DNA of 64,000 nucleotides from Pelobates cultripes (lineage: Eukaryota; Chordata; Amphibia; Anura; Pelobatidae). The notes below the pieces were generated by a model that worked only from the letters and a program-made list of their open reading frames with translations, was not told where the DNA came from and did not search any database. The DNA lies in contig OW240918.1 of the NCBI GenBank assembly GCA_933207985.1, positions 23,100,538-23,164,537 on the forward strand. Direction: 5' to 3'. The translations under genes were made by a program, and so were the position numbers. Within the stretch, counting starts at the first letter, position 1. Every line of letters starts with the position of its first letter. Shown here piece by piece: positions 45,021 to 55,372 of this stretch.

Positions 45021-46375
45021 GTTATAAAGTGACTAGGCAGCAATAGCATTTTTTATTTTTCCATTGGGGTGGTATAACGACATATTGACCCCTATAGTTT
45101 TTTATTTTGTGTTTTTTTTTTATAATTAACAGTGCTAGTCATTGAAAAAAATCAACCATTTGTTTATCCCCAACATTTCTATTTTAAACCCTTCTCTTAC
45201 CGGCAATTAGGGAGAGAGTAAAAAATGAATCGGTTAGTCCAGGTTTTGTTTGAAACAAACTGATTTTTCCATCAATGTACTCCAGACTTCCACTTCCAAA
45301 AGGGTTTTTACAAAATAGAGTTCAATAGAATGTCTAGAAATAGCAATAGTTAAAACATCAATTTTTTAACGAAGAGAGAATGTTATAAATATATAAATAA
45401 ATCCACACAGGAAGGGTCAGAGGTTTACTGCCAAGGTTCCTCAGCGGGGCTCTCAGAATCTGCTATATTAGTTCATGTCTGTCAATTTAAATCTTGTAGG
45501 GCATATTACTCACTCTATCTAGCGTTATCTCTGGGTTATATAAATAAATTATAAATATAAATTTCTATACTGCGAAAACATTGTTTTCTGCTTTCATTGA
45601 GAATTCAAAGCAAACCATTTAGCTCTACATACAAAGGCACCGCTTGTTTTTCTGTTATTATATATTAGTAGAATAATGGCAGACCGTTAGCACTCCGACA
45701 GTACGTTTTACCTGACCATGCGCAATCTTTTTTTTTTCTTGAAAAAAGATAACTTTTAGATCTGATTTTTTTTTTGTTTTTTTTGTTTCTTTACATTAAG
45801 GTTTGTGAGTTTAAAACTAGAAAATTGGGATAAATGTGCTTAAACGCGTAGGCAGAAAGGTGGTCAAGGAAATTATTGTCCAACCTCATGGCACTCAAAG
45901 GCCAAGTGGATTATATGGCAATTCACTTAAGAGCCAAGGATAACCTTAAAACACTTTGTTAATAAGTTATGTATTAACATTGACTACAGTCTATTATTTT
46001 AGAAGGATTTCAGCTTTTGTTTGCTAGTTAACCATCGATAATGAGCAAACAGTTACACAGATACCTCTAATTGTGTGAAATAGTTTAAACTACTGAACTG
46101 AAGGTCACATTGTTAAGATTGTTTCTCTAGCTAAACTGCTATTTCTCACTTTCATCCCCTTCTCCAATTTCTCTCCCATGTATTTTTTATTTACATTATT
46201 TACACCCTCATTTGTTTTTACTGTGCCATTTCCACATGGCTATTAATTATAAAAAAAAACCTCAGTACTAGACTTGTTCATGGTGGGAAAAAAATGTTTG
46301 GGCTGAATCATAAGGGGCTCAAAAAAAAGCCGATTAGTTTACTGCAAAATATAAATATATGTTTATGTTTTGAAG
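45021..46375. other. no recognisable feature
   Basis: AT-rich intergenic DNA with scattered homopolymer T-runs. Confidence 0.45.
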
Positions 46376-46455
46376 CACATTTTTACCATTTAGTTAACAG
46401 ATCAAGTCAGAAAAAGTAACTAATAGGAGGAAAAAGAAGAGGAACAGTAAAAAAA
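46376..46455 (+). repeat. dispersed repeat, partner at 33027
   Basis: catttagttaacagatcaag followed by tcagaaaaagtaactaatag and aggaacagtaaaa, homologous to 33027-33110. It lies directly beside the inverted-repeat element and may be part of it. Confidence 0.65.
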
Positions 46456-46494
46456 ACAATAATCTATATTTATACATTGTAATTTTGTTAATTA

Positions 46495-47296
46495 TTTTAA
46501 TAAATATATTTTAGTTAAGGTTAACTTTCACAAGAAAAATATATCAAATCCATAGCAGAGTATGCAGGCTCAAATATCATTAAAAATACAGAACAGAAAC
46601 ATAAGTTCAGCACAATGTAAACAAATTTTTTAAAGCCGTGAGGTCCTGTGCAAGATTAGCAATACAACAGCAATTCACAAGTGGGAATCTACAAATATAT
46701 AATAATTTTTTCCCCTTCGAGAGATGTACACTTATATGGTTGCTGAGTTACAAGGAAGAAATTCATCCTAAAGTAGTGTAGGAAAAGGAAAGAAAATATA
46801 TTATGATTATGATATTTATAGAGCGCCGTCAAATTCCGCAGCATTTTACAATAGGTGGACAAACAGACATGTAGTTGTAACCAGACAAGTTGGACACACG
46901 GGAACAGAGGGGTTGAGGGCCCTGCTCAATGAGCTTACATGCTAGAGGGAGTGGGGTAAAATGACACAAAAAGGTAAGGATAGTATTAGACTAATGACAG
47001 TTGCAGAAGAGGAATCAGTCAGGAGCTATTAACAGTTTAATTGATACGCTTTTATGAAGATATGAATTAAATGAAGTCCCTTATTCATCCACCTCATCTT
47101 GTATAGCTGTTCAAACTTTTGTCCAAAGTCCCAAGCAGCACTCCCAAGGACCTTACGGATTAAAAAAAAATTGGTTGGATGTGACTGATACATTGCACTG
47201 AACTTATGTTTATTTTCTGTATTTTTAATAATATTGGATCCTGCATACTCTGCTATGAATTTGATATATTTTTCTGATGAAAGTTAACCTTAATAA

Positions 47297-47305
<9 letters not shown>
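46495..47305. mobile_element. DNA transposon remnant with long terminal inverted repeats
   Basis: Left arm (about 46495-46660: ttaaggttaactttcacaag, aaatatatcaaatccatagc, agagtatgcaggctc, catttttaaaa-type text) is inverted in the right arm (about 47140-47305: gagcctgcatactctgct-type text, gatatatttttctgatgaaa, gttaaccttaa) at roughly 85 percent identity by eye. The interior holds an L2-like insertion at 46800-46960. No transposase found. Confidence 0.75.
46800..46960 (-). mobile_element. L2-like LINE/SINE 3' end
   Basis: Read on the minus strand: tgtaagctcattgagcaggg, ccaacttgtctggttacaac, attgtaaaatgctgcggaat and ggcgctctataaatatcata. Same layout as 19788-19945, with shared wording such as ccaacttgtctggttacaa. 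Nested inside the inverted-repeat element. Confidence 0.75.
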
Positions 47306-47339
<34 letters not shown>

Positions 47340-47352
47340 TATATATATACAA
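47285..47352. repeat. (TA)n microsatellite
   Basis: TA run with a few interruptions. A second run lies at 47642-47680, on the other side of the palindrome. Confidence 0.9.
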
Positions 47353-47421
47353 GTATAGTGGCACTCACCCTTTCAATGAATCAGTAAAAAAATGCCTTGG
47401 TGCAATCCCACGCTGGATATG

Positions 47422-47644
47422 TAAAGCAAAAAGGAAAGAGATGCACTCTCAGGTCTTTGTAGAAAAAAACTCGATATTATTTAATAACAGGTAACATACA
47501 TTTGATCGACGTTTCGACCTCTCAGATCTTGAGGAAGACCTGAAGAGGTCGAAACGTCGATCAAATGTATGTTACCCGTTATTAAATAATATCGAGTTTT
47601 TTTCTACAAAGACCTGAGAGTGCATCTCTTTCCTTTTTGCTTTA
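47422..47644. repeat. 223-bp near-perfect palindrome with hammerhead-like centre
   Basis: Left arm from taaagcaaaaaggaaagaga to gacgtttcgacctct, right arm the inverse from agaggtcgaaacgtc to tctctttcctttttgcttta. I see one mismatch (aacaggtaac against aacgggtaac). The centre on the plus strand reads GATCTTGAGGAAGACCTGAA then GAGGTCGAAACGTCGATC: a TGAGGA box, a GACCT/AGGTC stem and GAAACGTC, flanked by GATC on both sides. Confidence 0.9.
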
Positions 47645-47719
47645 TATATATATATATATAAATATATATATATTTTTTAATTAATTAATTTATAATAATA
47701 AATATATATATTTTTTTTT

Positions 47720-48190
47720 TCTGGAGAACCAACGTTGTATAGAAGTTGTATCAGGCTGGCTCCACAGTGGAGGTACTAAGTATTTAGCAATGGTTAGGAT
47801 ACAGATGGTCAGTGAATTTTTATAAGTAGACATTTCCACTGAGGTATGGAGGAGGAGGAGCACTGCTGGATGGAATAGTGGAGGCTGATCAGTAAAATGT
47901 TTAATAATGTCATATATTTGTTTCCAAAATATCCCCCCGCCTCCCAATGTCCAAAAATTGCAATAGACAGATAGTTATTGTGGTATTGCATGGAGGCATA
48001 TAGAAAAGAGATCACATGCTCCAGAGGGTCAGCCCCGAATACAAAGTTCTTTGAAGTTTTTCAGTTTCTGTTTGAGTCATGGATATTGTGTGTGTCCCAG
48101 TACAAAGGCAGTAATCTGCCAGTACCTCAACTGCTGCATAAAGAGGTGGGAGTTATCCTCTGTAGCAAGGTCCATAACGAAACCAAGCCT
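47720..48190 (-). pseudogene. LINE ORF2 C-terminal region
   Basis: Blocks in order on the minus strand: NFVFGADPLEHVISFLYAS (remains of the C-terminal knuckle region), EAGGYFGNKYMTLLNILLIS in one frame and GGGIFWKQIYDIIKHFTDQP in another, HPAVLLLLHTSVEMSTYKN, then CILTIAKYLVPPLW. This order matches the C-terminal end of L1/Tx1 ORF2. Two frames are needed, so there is at least one frameshift. Confidence 0.75.
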
Positions 48191-48193
48191 TCT

Positions 48194-48547
48194 GGCTCCA
48201 GCATGTGTCGTACCTGAGGCACATCTTGTGAAAACAAACCTTGGAAAATCTTAGGTTCCTACCCAGGAAGGAAGGAAGGGTTGAAAACTAATGGGGTTAA
48301 AGGTGTAGGAAAAGAAGATAATTTAATGGGTTTTGCCAAAGAGTGCCAAATCGTTAGGATGGTCATATAAGGCTCCAGCATGTGTCATACCTGAGGCATA
48401 TCCTGTGAAAACAAACCTTGGAAAATCTTTGGTTCCTGCCCAGGAAGGAAGGAAGGGTTAAAAACTAATGGGGTTAAAGGTGAAGGAAAAGAAGATAATT
48501 TAATGGGTTGTGCCAAAGAGTGCCAAATTGTTAGAATGGTCATATAA
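48194..48547 (-). repeat. 177-bp tandem duplication within LINE coding sequence
   Basis: Two copies, 48194-48370 and 48371-48547, start ggctccagcatgtgtc(g/a)tac and share gaaaacaaaccttggaaaat, caggaaggaaggaagggtt and agtgccaaat(c/t)gttag. They differ at about a dozen positions. The duplication lies between the knuckle and the preceding ORF2 block. Confidence 0.9.
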
Positions 48548-48566
48548 GGGGGTTAAAGGATGTTAA

Positions 48567-49192
48567 TCACTTGCTAATCAGATTATGTAACAAACATAAA
48601 GCCAATGTTGATCTGCCCACCAAATAACTGTCTTTCTCCTTTCCATGTCCTCCCATCCCCTCCTTCGCCAACTCAACCTCCCGCAAGAGATAACAGGCCT
48701 GGTAATAAATACTAAAATTATGCACCCCAGACACTTGGCATAGTATGGAGATATTTTTGTGTTGGCCTCTCCTTCCTCCAGATATATACAATAAGCAGAG
48801 AGTGTTGGGAGGAAAAGAAAGCCCTAGGAAACATGATCAGCAGTATTTGGAAAAGATAGAGAAGGTGCGGGAGAAGCTTCATCTTTATCACACCCACTCT
48901 ATCGAGCCAGTAGAGGTAAGGCAATGACTAATTTGCTTGATCTTTGCAAAATACTTTTAGCATGGGGGAAAGTTCAATCAACACAAGCCTCATGTGTTAA
49001 CCACTATCCACACCCCCAAGTACTTAATGGCTGTGTCTGACCACTAAAAAGGTAAACTCCGACTGACTTGGAAACATTCAGCACTACCAATTTAGTATAT
49101 ATTTTTTTTACATTAGACAGGATGCTATATTCTGTAAACTCAGATATGATGTTATAGAGGGATTCATCTGCAGGTGTAACATAAAATAACAA
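48567..49192 (-). pseudogene. LINE ORF2, region after the catalytic motif
   Basis: Minus-strand blocks: LLFYVTPADESLYNIISEF directly after the catalytic motif region, then WLDRVGVIKMKLLPHLLYLF and IMFPRAFFSS, then FSIYYQACYLLREVELAKEG in a third frame. This is the L1/Tx1 order (connection domain, 'GRI..KM..LP..LY', 'YYQA..L'). Frames change at least twice. Confidence 0.8.
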
Positions 49193-49196
49193 ATCA

Positions 49197-49820
49197 TCAA
49201 TATAGGTCTACTTTGTGATGGGTATTACTCACTTTCAAACCCCTAATATAAGGATTACTCATTGCATTACGGAAGGGTACGAGGACAAGGACGAAAAGCA
49301 GCGGGGACAAAGGGCAACCCTGGCGTGTGTCATTGTAAATGGAGAAGGGTTCTGTAAAAGCACCATCAATACATACACATGCTGTAAGCTCTCTATACAG
49401 GGTCTGAAGCAACGTGCATATTTTAGGGCCCAGGACCATGTTCTGTAGCGTGGCAAAAATAAATTCAAAACTCGCTTGATCGAAAGCCTTCTTTGAATCT
49501 GTTAATAAAAGGAGAAGGGGCTGAGATGTCAATGAGGTATAGAGTATGAGGAAGAGTCCTCATTGTGTTGTCCTGGGTTTTTCTGTGTGGGATGAACCCC
49601 ATTTGATCTTTCTGGATCAAGTCCAGGAGAAATATTTGTAGTCTCATTGCTAGAATCTTTTCAGATAATTAAAGGACACAGTTGAGAATGGAAATGGGTA
49701 TGTAGTTAGCACTCTGCTCCATGTCCTTTCCCTCTAGATTTAGTCTGGGTAGGTATGCTGCCCCCTTCATGATGGAATTGAATGCTTTCACATAATGAGA
49801 ATTTAAAATTTGAGTGAAGA
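49197..49820 (-). pseudogene. LINE reverse transcriptase domain
   Basis: Minus-strand blocks in order: KAFNSIMKGAAYLPRLNLEG and YIPISILNCVL (fingers), then in a second frame RLQIFLLDLIQKDQMGFIPH and RKTQDNTMRTL, then in a third frame DSKKAFDQASFEFIFATL (first catalytic aspartate region) and NDTRQGCPLSPLLFVLVL. The frame stops immediately after VDLY, where the YADD motif should follow; the downstream sequence continues in a shifted frame, showing a small deletion in the catalytic motif itself. The enzyme would be dead. Confidence 0.87.
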
Positions 49821-50079
49821 AGAAGGGAAAGAGATGGGTGGAGGAGAGGGAGCAACAGCAGCCACAAGTAATAGGAATATAACAAAGGGGAACAGGCAAC
49901 CAGTGAAGCAAAATCTCTGGTACTGGTTCACTCCAGTAGTTAGTCGCAAGACAAGGACCTCACTGTTCTATGGGGAAGTAGACAGGTTATCAGGTTACGC
50001 CCTAGTTCCAGCAGTTCTAGTTGTTGCCTGTCTAGGCCTTGTTTCCCACTGTGGCAGGGCGGCAGGTAACCCAGGAGAC

Positions 50080-50734
50080 TAAAAATCCAGGGGGTCTGGC
50101 CATATCATATTTAAGGGAGGTAAATGAAGCGGGCCTCTTAGGTGCGCAAAACCTGCATTAGTGCGGACAGTTAGAAATCCCTCGGGGGTGGTCAAGAGCA
50201 AGCCAGTATCTGGATTGTTGTGCCTGATGATCTCATGTAAGAGGCTTTAGGAGAAGGAGGCTGGAGAAAGATTATGGTATAATTGCAATTTGTAGTCTTC
50301 TTGATCTCTCAGGCCACTCTAATGATGTCCTACTTCACTAGAAACACCCCAAAGCAGCACACAATGTCCTGTGGTGGCGAGTCAGGAGGTCCCCTCGGCT
50401 GAAAGGCCCTATGAGCTTGGACAAAATCAGTGGGTGCCTCTGCATCCCTGCCAAATAGGCCATTGAATGTCCTCTCAGAGTTGTGCAAAGGTGATCAAGG
50501 GAATCCTCCAACTGCAGGATCCCTCAGAGTCTCAGGTTACTTCATCTCCCTTTACTATGTAGGTGTTCCAAATGCAAGGCCATCCATGCGGTCCTCATGC
50601 TTCCCATGCGGTCAGTATGGCCTTTCAGATCTTCAAGTAGAGCTTGTATATTAGCATAAATCGAGGCCTGTAATGTCTCGTGCAGCCTCTAATGCCTCCC
50701 GAGTTGGAGGGCCTTCAGCAGGGAAAGCAGCCAT
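50080..50734 (-). pseudogene. LINE ORF1 remnant
   Basis: An ATG at 50734 (minus) opens MAAFPAEGPPTREALEAARD, followed after a frame change by a segment reading APTDFVQAHRAFQPRGPPDS and PPQDIVCCFGVFLV. The RAHRA-type and PPQDIVxxF-type wording is characteristic of the RNA-binding core of L1/Tx1 ORF1 proteins. Several stops and frameshifts interrupt it. The sequence between its end and the reverse transcriptase holds no endonuclease block. Confidence 0.7.
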
Positions 50735-50759
50735 CTTTCTCAGGAGCCAAACCGTACCT

Positions 50760-51580
50760 GCCATATTTATTAAATTTACTATACATATATATGAATTTTT
50801 CTTTCCATTCACCCATCCCTCTGTTTCTCATTATTAAACAAAACATTTCCTTCAATAATCTTTAAAAAAAAAAAAAATTTAGGGTTATGGGGTTACTAAA
50901 GGTAAGAGAGTTACGAGCACTCAATATGCGGTGGACTTTAATTTCTAGCTGTCAAATTTTTTAGTAGCAGAAATATCTTTCATAGTGTAGGAATACAGCC
51001 CCTTTACTACCTGACGCCCACCTAACCATATGTGCTTGATACATGTTCAGTTCATGTCACATTTTATACCTACTCAACACAGCCATATCCTGTTAATTAC
51101 TTTCTATCTATCTATTGATTAAATTACCGGGCAAGGACTCTTGGGGTATTTTAATATATACTATAAACTTTAATAATTATTTGGAGGAAAACAAAGCTGT
51201 ACTTATCCATAAAATACTTAGAAACAAACATATTATTTAACAGATCTTGAGAGATGTACAGACTCTTGATTCGTGGTTATAGCATGTAAACCGACAGATA
51301 TAATGCAACAATAGTAAATTAATTAATCTCTTCTAGAAATGGACACTCAACAAATGAGGCAGATTTTCTCTAATGCACTTGTATCAATTACAATAATGTG
51401 CACTGGTCCATACAATTCACCACAACAATAATGTATTTATATCTTAAAACACATCAAATTTCAATCATTTTGACAATCACATCTCTGATGTTAGATACAC
51501 AGAAATAGAAAAATTATATAGTGCATTGATTTTTTTCAGACTAGTTTTTTGCCTTCTTTTGGATCAACAGCAAAAACATA
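50760..51580. other. no recognisable feature
   Basis: AT-rich intergenic DNA including an A13 run near 50864. Confidence 0.45.
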
Positions 51581-51584
51581 TGTG

Positions 51585-51645
51585 AGGAAGGCTGAACTTG
51601 ATGGACGCAAGTTTCTTTTCAGCTATGTAACTATGTAACTATGAT
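51585..51645 (+). mobile_element. 3' tail of a CR1/L2-like LINE
   Basis: gaggaaggctgaacttgatg, a T-run, then agctatgtaactatgtaact. Same unit and orientation as 2226-2312, ending in tandem ctatgtaa octamers. Confidence 0.65.
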
Positions 51646-51654
51646 TGATAAGAT

Positions 51655-52086
51655 GGATGCACTAGGACTTAGGCACTGTAGCTGCTTCATCACATTATAG
51701 TGCCTGGAGTCCTTGGCGTTGTCCTATCATGCTAAATGATAGTTCACAGCAGCCCATACCCTTTTTGGTGCTTGTACTAATAAGAGAGCATTAGAATGAG
51801 CAGCAATAGGTGAATGTGATTGGCTGAGAGCATCAGCTGACTGCTTTCAGCCTATCGCAGTGCCCATTGATGTTAGGAATGTGTATGGCTAGAAGGATGT
51901 ATGCCATCTCAGCCTTAGCTACACCTTCAGTAGGGGCCTGGCTGGGAGTAGTCAAGTGCCATCATTTATTGTTTAACTGCTCGCAATTGGTTTTACACTG
52001 AATGGAGGGTCAGCGCGAGAGGGCTCCAAGCACTATAATCAATTCAATAAGATGAAATGGTTATAGTGCCTACAGTGTCCCTTTAA
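51655..52086. mobile_element. T2-like MITE, left end truncated
   Basis: Right end reads ttatagtgcctacagtgtcc then CTTTAA, the inverse of a TTAAAGGGACACT start, with TTAA at 52083-52086. Near the left is cacattatagtgcctggagt, and internally ttggctgagagcatcagctg, shared with 31019-31392. The left TTAA is absent. Confidence 0.65.
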
Positions 52087-52914
52087 GGAAATGTTGATAG
52101 CTAGTATTTTCCCATATATGCAGACATCTCTTCAGTTAATATGCTGCACTTATAGAATTTCCCTCTATCTAAATATTAGTTTAATCTGCTACGGAATGCA
52201 ATGTTGATTTTCCTGCGATTCATTGTTTCAGAGAAGAAAACGTCATTTAAACTGTAACACTAACGTACATGTGAGGAGATGGCTTTGTTTCATAAATCTG
52301 AAGGGGGTCTACAGGGGGGAATGTCATATTCTGTGTTTAAAGTACAGAAGGAACTCACTAACAATGGGAAAGGATCTGTAGTTCTGATGTTCAGAGAATC
52401 TGTTTTATTATTTCACATAAGAGATAATATTAAAAGCAAAAGGATGTGAAAGTGTGTAGAGTTTACTAGCGTTATTATCGTTATTGTTAGCATTTTTATA
52501 GCTCCGACACAATTCTGCAGCATTTTACATGTACACAGTAGACACATTATTGTGCACATACTTAATTAGAAATTACTCATTAACAAAATACTGTATCCAT
52601 AAAAAATGTTGTGAACTTGAAAATTGGAAATTAAAGAGGTTTATTCACTCAACTAGAAATTGTAAAGCATTAATAAGGGAATTACACATTTAGCTAAATA
52701 GACTAGATTTAAGTGTCTGCTCGGCTATATCGGTCTCAGATATAAAATTCTCTTGTCAATTTAATACAATTCCAGTTTTAGTAAGTAAAGTCTGTAATCT
52801 GTTAATTTCTGAACCTTTTACTGCGGGTCCCATGTATACACAATTGCCAGGGTCTGCACCCATACTGAAATTTGTTCAGTGCAAACATATTTCATTTGCA
52901 ATGATTTTCCAGAT
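52087..52914. other. mostly unrecognised, short L2-like piece
   Basis: 52470-52560 (gttagcatttttatagctcc, cacaattctgcagcatttta) reads on the minus strand as the aatgctgcagaattgtg...ctataaaaatgctaac end of the L2-like tails. The rest is AT-rich and featureless. Confidence 0.4.
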
Positions 52915-52916
52915 AG

Positions 52917-53690
52917 CAGAGCCGGCACTACCTTTAAAGAGCCAGTTCTGCTGTGTTCCCCAAAGCTCCAGAGGGCAGATTCCAAGGGCAGCTCACGGGA
53001 CCACCTGGGAAATCGCTGGACCACCAGGGAAAGATGATCAGAGCCCCCCTCGCTACGCAAAGGTAAGCAGGAAAGGGAGTCAGCTAAATATAAAAGGTGA
53101 ATTAAAAAAGCAAGCACTGTGTAGGGAGGCTGGACATGGAAATACAGCCTCCTTACATACAATCTATCCCCCCTATACAGTAATCCTGCCACATCACCTT
53201 CTCCCCCCACACACAGTCACTCTGCCACATTCACAATCAGTCACCATGTCACATCGCCTCCTTGCCCACACACAGTCACCATGTCACAGTCACCATGTCA
53301 CACTCACTCTGTCACAACCATCCTGCCACCATCACTCTCATAAACACACAGGCACCCTTAAGCACAGGCATTGCTCCACAGACAGTCACACAATCACCCC
53401 TCACACAGACACCACAGCCCCACCATAAATACAATGCACACACCAAGACCACAAGCAGCCCCCCGTACACACAACATACTGCAAGCAGCTCCCTACACAC
53501 AAATACTCACAGACACAGAGAAACACAAACAAACACAGGCACAGATATGTATTACAAGCACAGTTATTGATACACATATATACAGCTATACACTCACAGA
53601 TGCACATGGATACTCACAGACAGACACACACTCTTAGATACATACACGCTACATAAAGCCAGACTTGCACACACAGGTCCCAATGCAATT
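52917..53690. mobile_element. probable TG/CA-bearing hAT-type element, right end unclear
   Basis: CAGAGCCGGCACTACC at 52917 resembles the CAGGGCCGGACTGG start of element 3. A GC-rich head (52920-53070) leads into a CA-rich array (53190-53650: cacacacagtcaccatgtca-type units). No matching right end or 8-bp duplication found. Open frames of 100-200 codons across it follow the repeat composition. Confidence 0.5.
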
Positions 53691-54175
53691 TGTTGATTTA
53701 AACCATTATCCTTATACTTCATGAAGGACCTGAAGCAGAGTCCTCCACCACTTCCTACTTTAATATCAGAGTTTAATATTACTGGGCTCTGCCAATCATT
53801 GAACTCTGCCATTTCATTGGAAACCTATGATTAGAATAAAATGTCACACTTCTTGTTGCTCTGTGATTGGTTGATAGCTACAATGTTTATAGACACGTAC
53901 AAGGCAGACAGTGAAAATGCACAGTTTAGACAGGTCACCTGTCAGGCCACAGTTTTAAGATTGCTGTTAACCTTGCCTTCCAGTAATTGCTTTCCTTCTA
54001 ATCAATAACAAGATTAGATTATTCCACTGCATAGGGTTTACTGATTTTATAGATTTTTTTTCCCCTTGCTAACAACAATGCTAACATTTAGATTTTAGCA
54101 CAGTCATTTCTCATTGCACACATACAAACACTCCCACGCACACATTTGGAACAAAATATCTGGCACTTCAAGTAT
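53691..54175. other. no recognisable feature
   Basis: Intergenic DNA. Confidence 0.4.
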
Positions 54176-54295
54176 TCAGACAAAAAAAAAGTATTTCATC
54201 AATAGACAGCAACGTTTCGGGAGCATAATGTTAATTCCTCTGTTCAGCAGGAACAGCCTATTCATCAGGAGCAAAAAGTAGATGATATGAACAAT
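54176..54295 (-). mobile_element. Penelope-like or related tail
   Basis: On the minus strand: CTCCTGATGAATAGGCTG, a longer spacer, gctcccGAAACGTTGCTG, then a run with gaatacttgaagtgccaga. CTGATGA and CGAAAC are the two conserved hammerhead boxes, here separated by about 40 bases. Same tail family as 20041-20155 (GAAACGTTG, then gtgcc). Confidence 0.5.
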
Positions 54296-54419
54296 CTTAG
54301 CGAGAACGGAGACCTGGGGGTGGGGGTTGCGACAGAGATTGTAGACAAGGATAGAAAACCCTCTGCATAATAAAATACTGGAAGAGAAAGAGTAGTGTAT
54401 TTAATTTAATAAAAGATAA
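54296..54419. other. no recognisable feature
   Basis: Short interval with a polypurine stretch. Confidence 0.4.
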
Positions 54420-54930
54420 AATTGGAGCTAGGAGATTATTATTTTTCTCATGTACAGTAGCTGTTAAAATCCACAATATTCTTTATCTCCTGCAGACAAT
54501 TTACAGAAATAAGTGATTATAAAATTGTTACTTAGCGATTCCAGTCATGTATAAAAGCTAAGGTTAACTAGGCATGAGCCATTCTGACTTACAAATGAGG
54601 TGAAGATAATTTGGAGTCTCATAAAGATATTTTAATTGCACTTAACAACACCTGCTATAAAATACGAAATCACTAGTGCGATTGAAATTAAACTTGTGTC
54701 CATCAAGTGAAATGTTTTCAAACATTGCAGCAATTTGAAAAGAATTTAATAACAAAACTAAGGTAATCATTTATCTCCACGTCTAATGTAATAAAAATTG
54801 CAATGTCAATCAATAATCATTGAAAATTGAAATTCTGTCCATGTGCCGTTACTCTTACAATTACAATGACAATAACGGCACATGGCCAGAATTTCTTGCT
54901 GTCTCTGCATTATTTAGCATTTCTCCACGG
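54420..54930. other. candidate conserved non-coding element(s)
   Basis: Non-repetitive AT-rich block with cores such as ggtaatcatttatctccacg and ttcaaacattgcagcaattt. It contains the hairpin at 54829-54895. No coding potential. Confidence 0.28.
54829..54895. ncRNA. 67-nt hairpin, miRNA-precursor-like candidate
   Basis: A 23-nt left arm (gaaattctgtccatgtgccg then tta) pairs with the right arm (taacggcacatggccagaat then ttc) with one mismatch, around a 21-nt loop. Size, arm length and near-perfect pairing suit a microRNA precursor, a small MITE core or chance palindromy. I do not recognise a known microRNA family, and transcription is not shown. Confidence 0.3.
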
Positions 54931-55372
54931 TTTTCTTTTTTGTATCTATAAATAAAAATTCACAAACTCAATGTAAGAAGTAAATCTTTCACTGTTTCCA
55001 TGTAATGTAAAATGACAATAACCAATATAATAATGTATGAAACTGGTAAATGTAATAAAATCTATTTGTTTTATGTGGAGAAAAGGGTTATGTCCAAATT
55101 AAGATGGAATGGTTGTGGCAATGAGAAAAAATATCAAATGTCAGTAGATGTGATATGGGTGAACCAATGGATGAATAAATGAAAGGAAGAGGTGATAAAT
55201 GACTAATTCACACAATCAGATCTCTTGAGGGCCACGGGCCTTGTAGCTGTTCTCCCTCTGTTAATAAGAGTGGAATATGTCTCTTGTATGGTAAAAAAAA
55301 ATAAAGATTAAATAACAGAAAGAGAGACCAGAAGTACAATGTCAGTGGTAATCACTAAACCATGAATTTTCA
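54931..55372. other. no recognisable feature
   Basis: AT-rich intergenic DNA. Confidence 0.45.

Larger units (their letters stand above)
47700..50745 (-). mobile_element. L1/Tx1-type LINE, internally deleted
   Basis: On the minus strand: an ORF1 remnant (50734 to about 50080), then directly the N-terminal part of the reverse transcriptase (from about 49820), the rest of ORF2 to its C-terminal region at about 47720, then an A-rich end (T-run on the plus strand at 47711-47720). The endonuclease domain is missing between ORF1 and the reverse transcriptase. Frameshifts are many. No target duplication could be identified. Confidence 0.85.
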
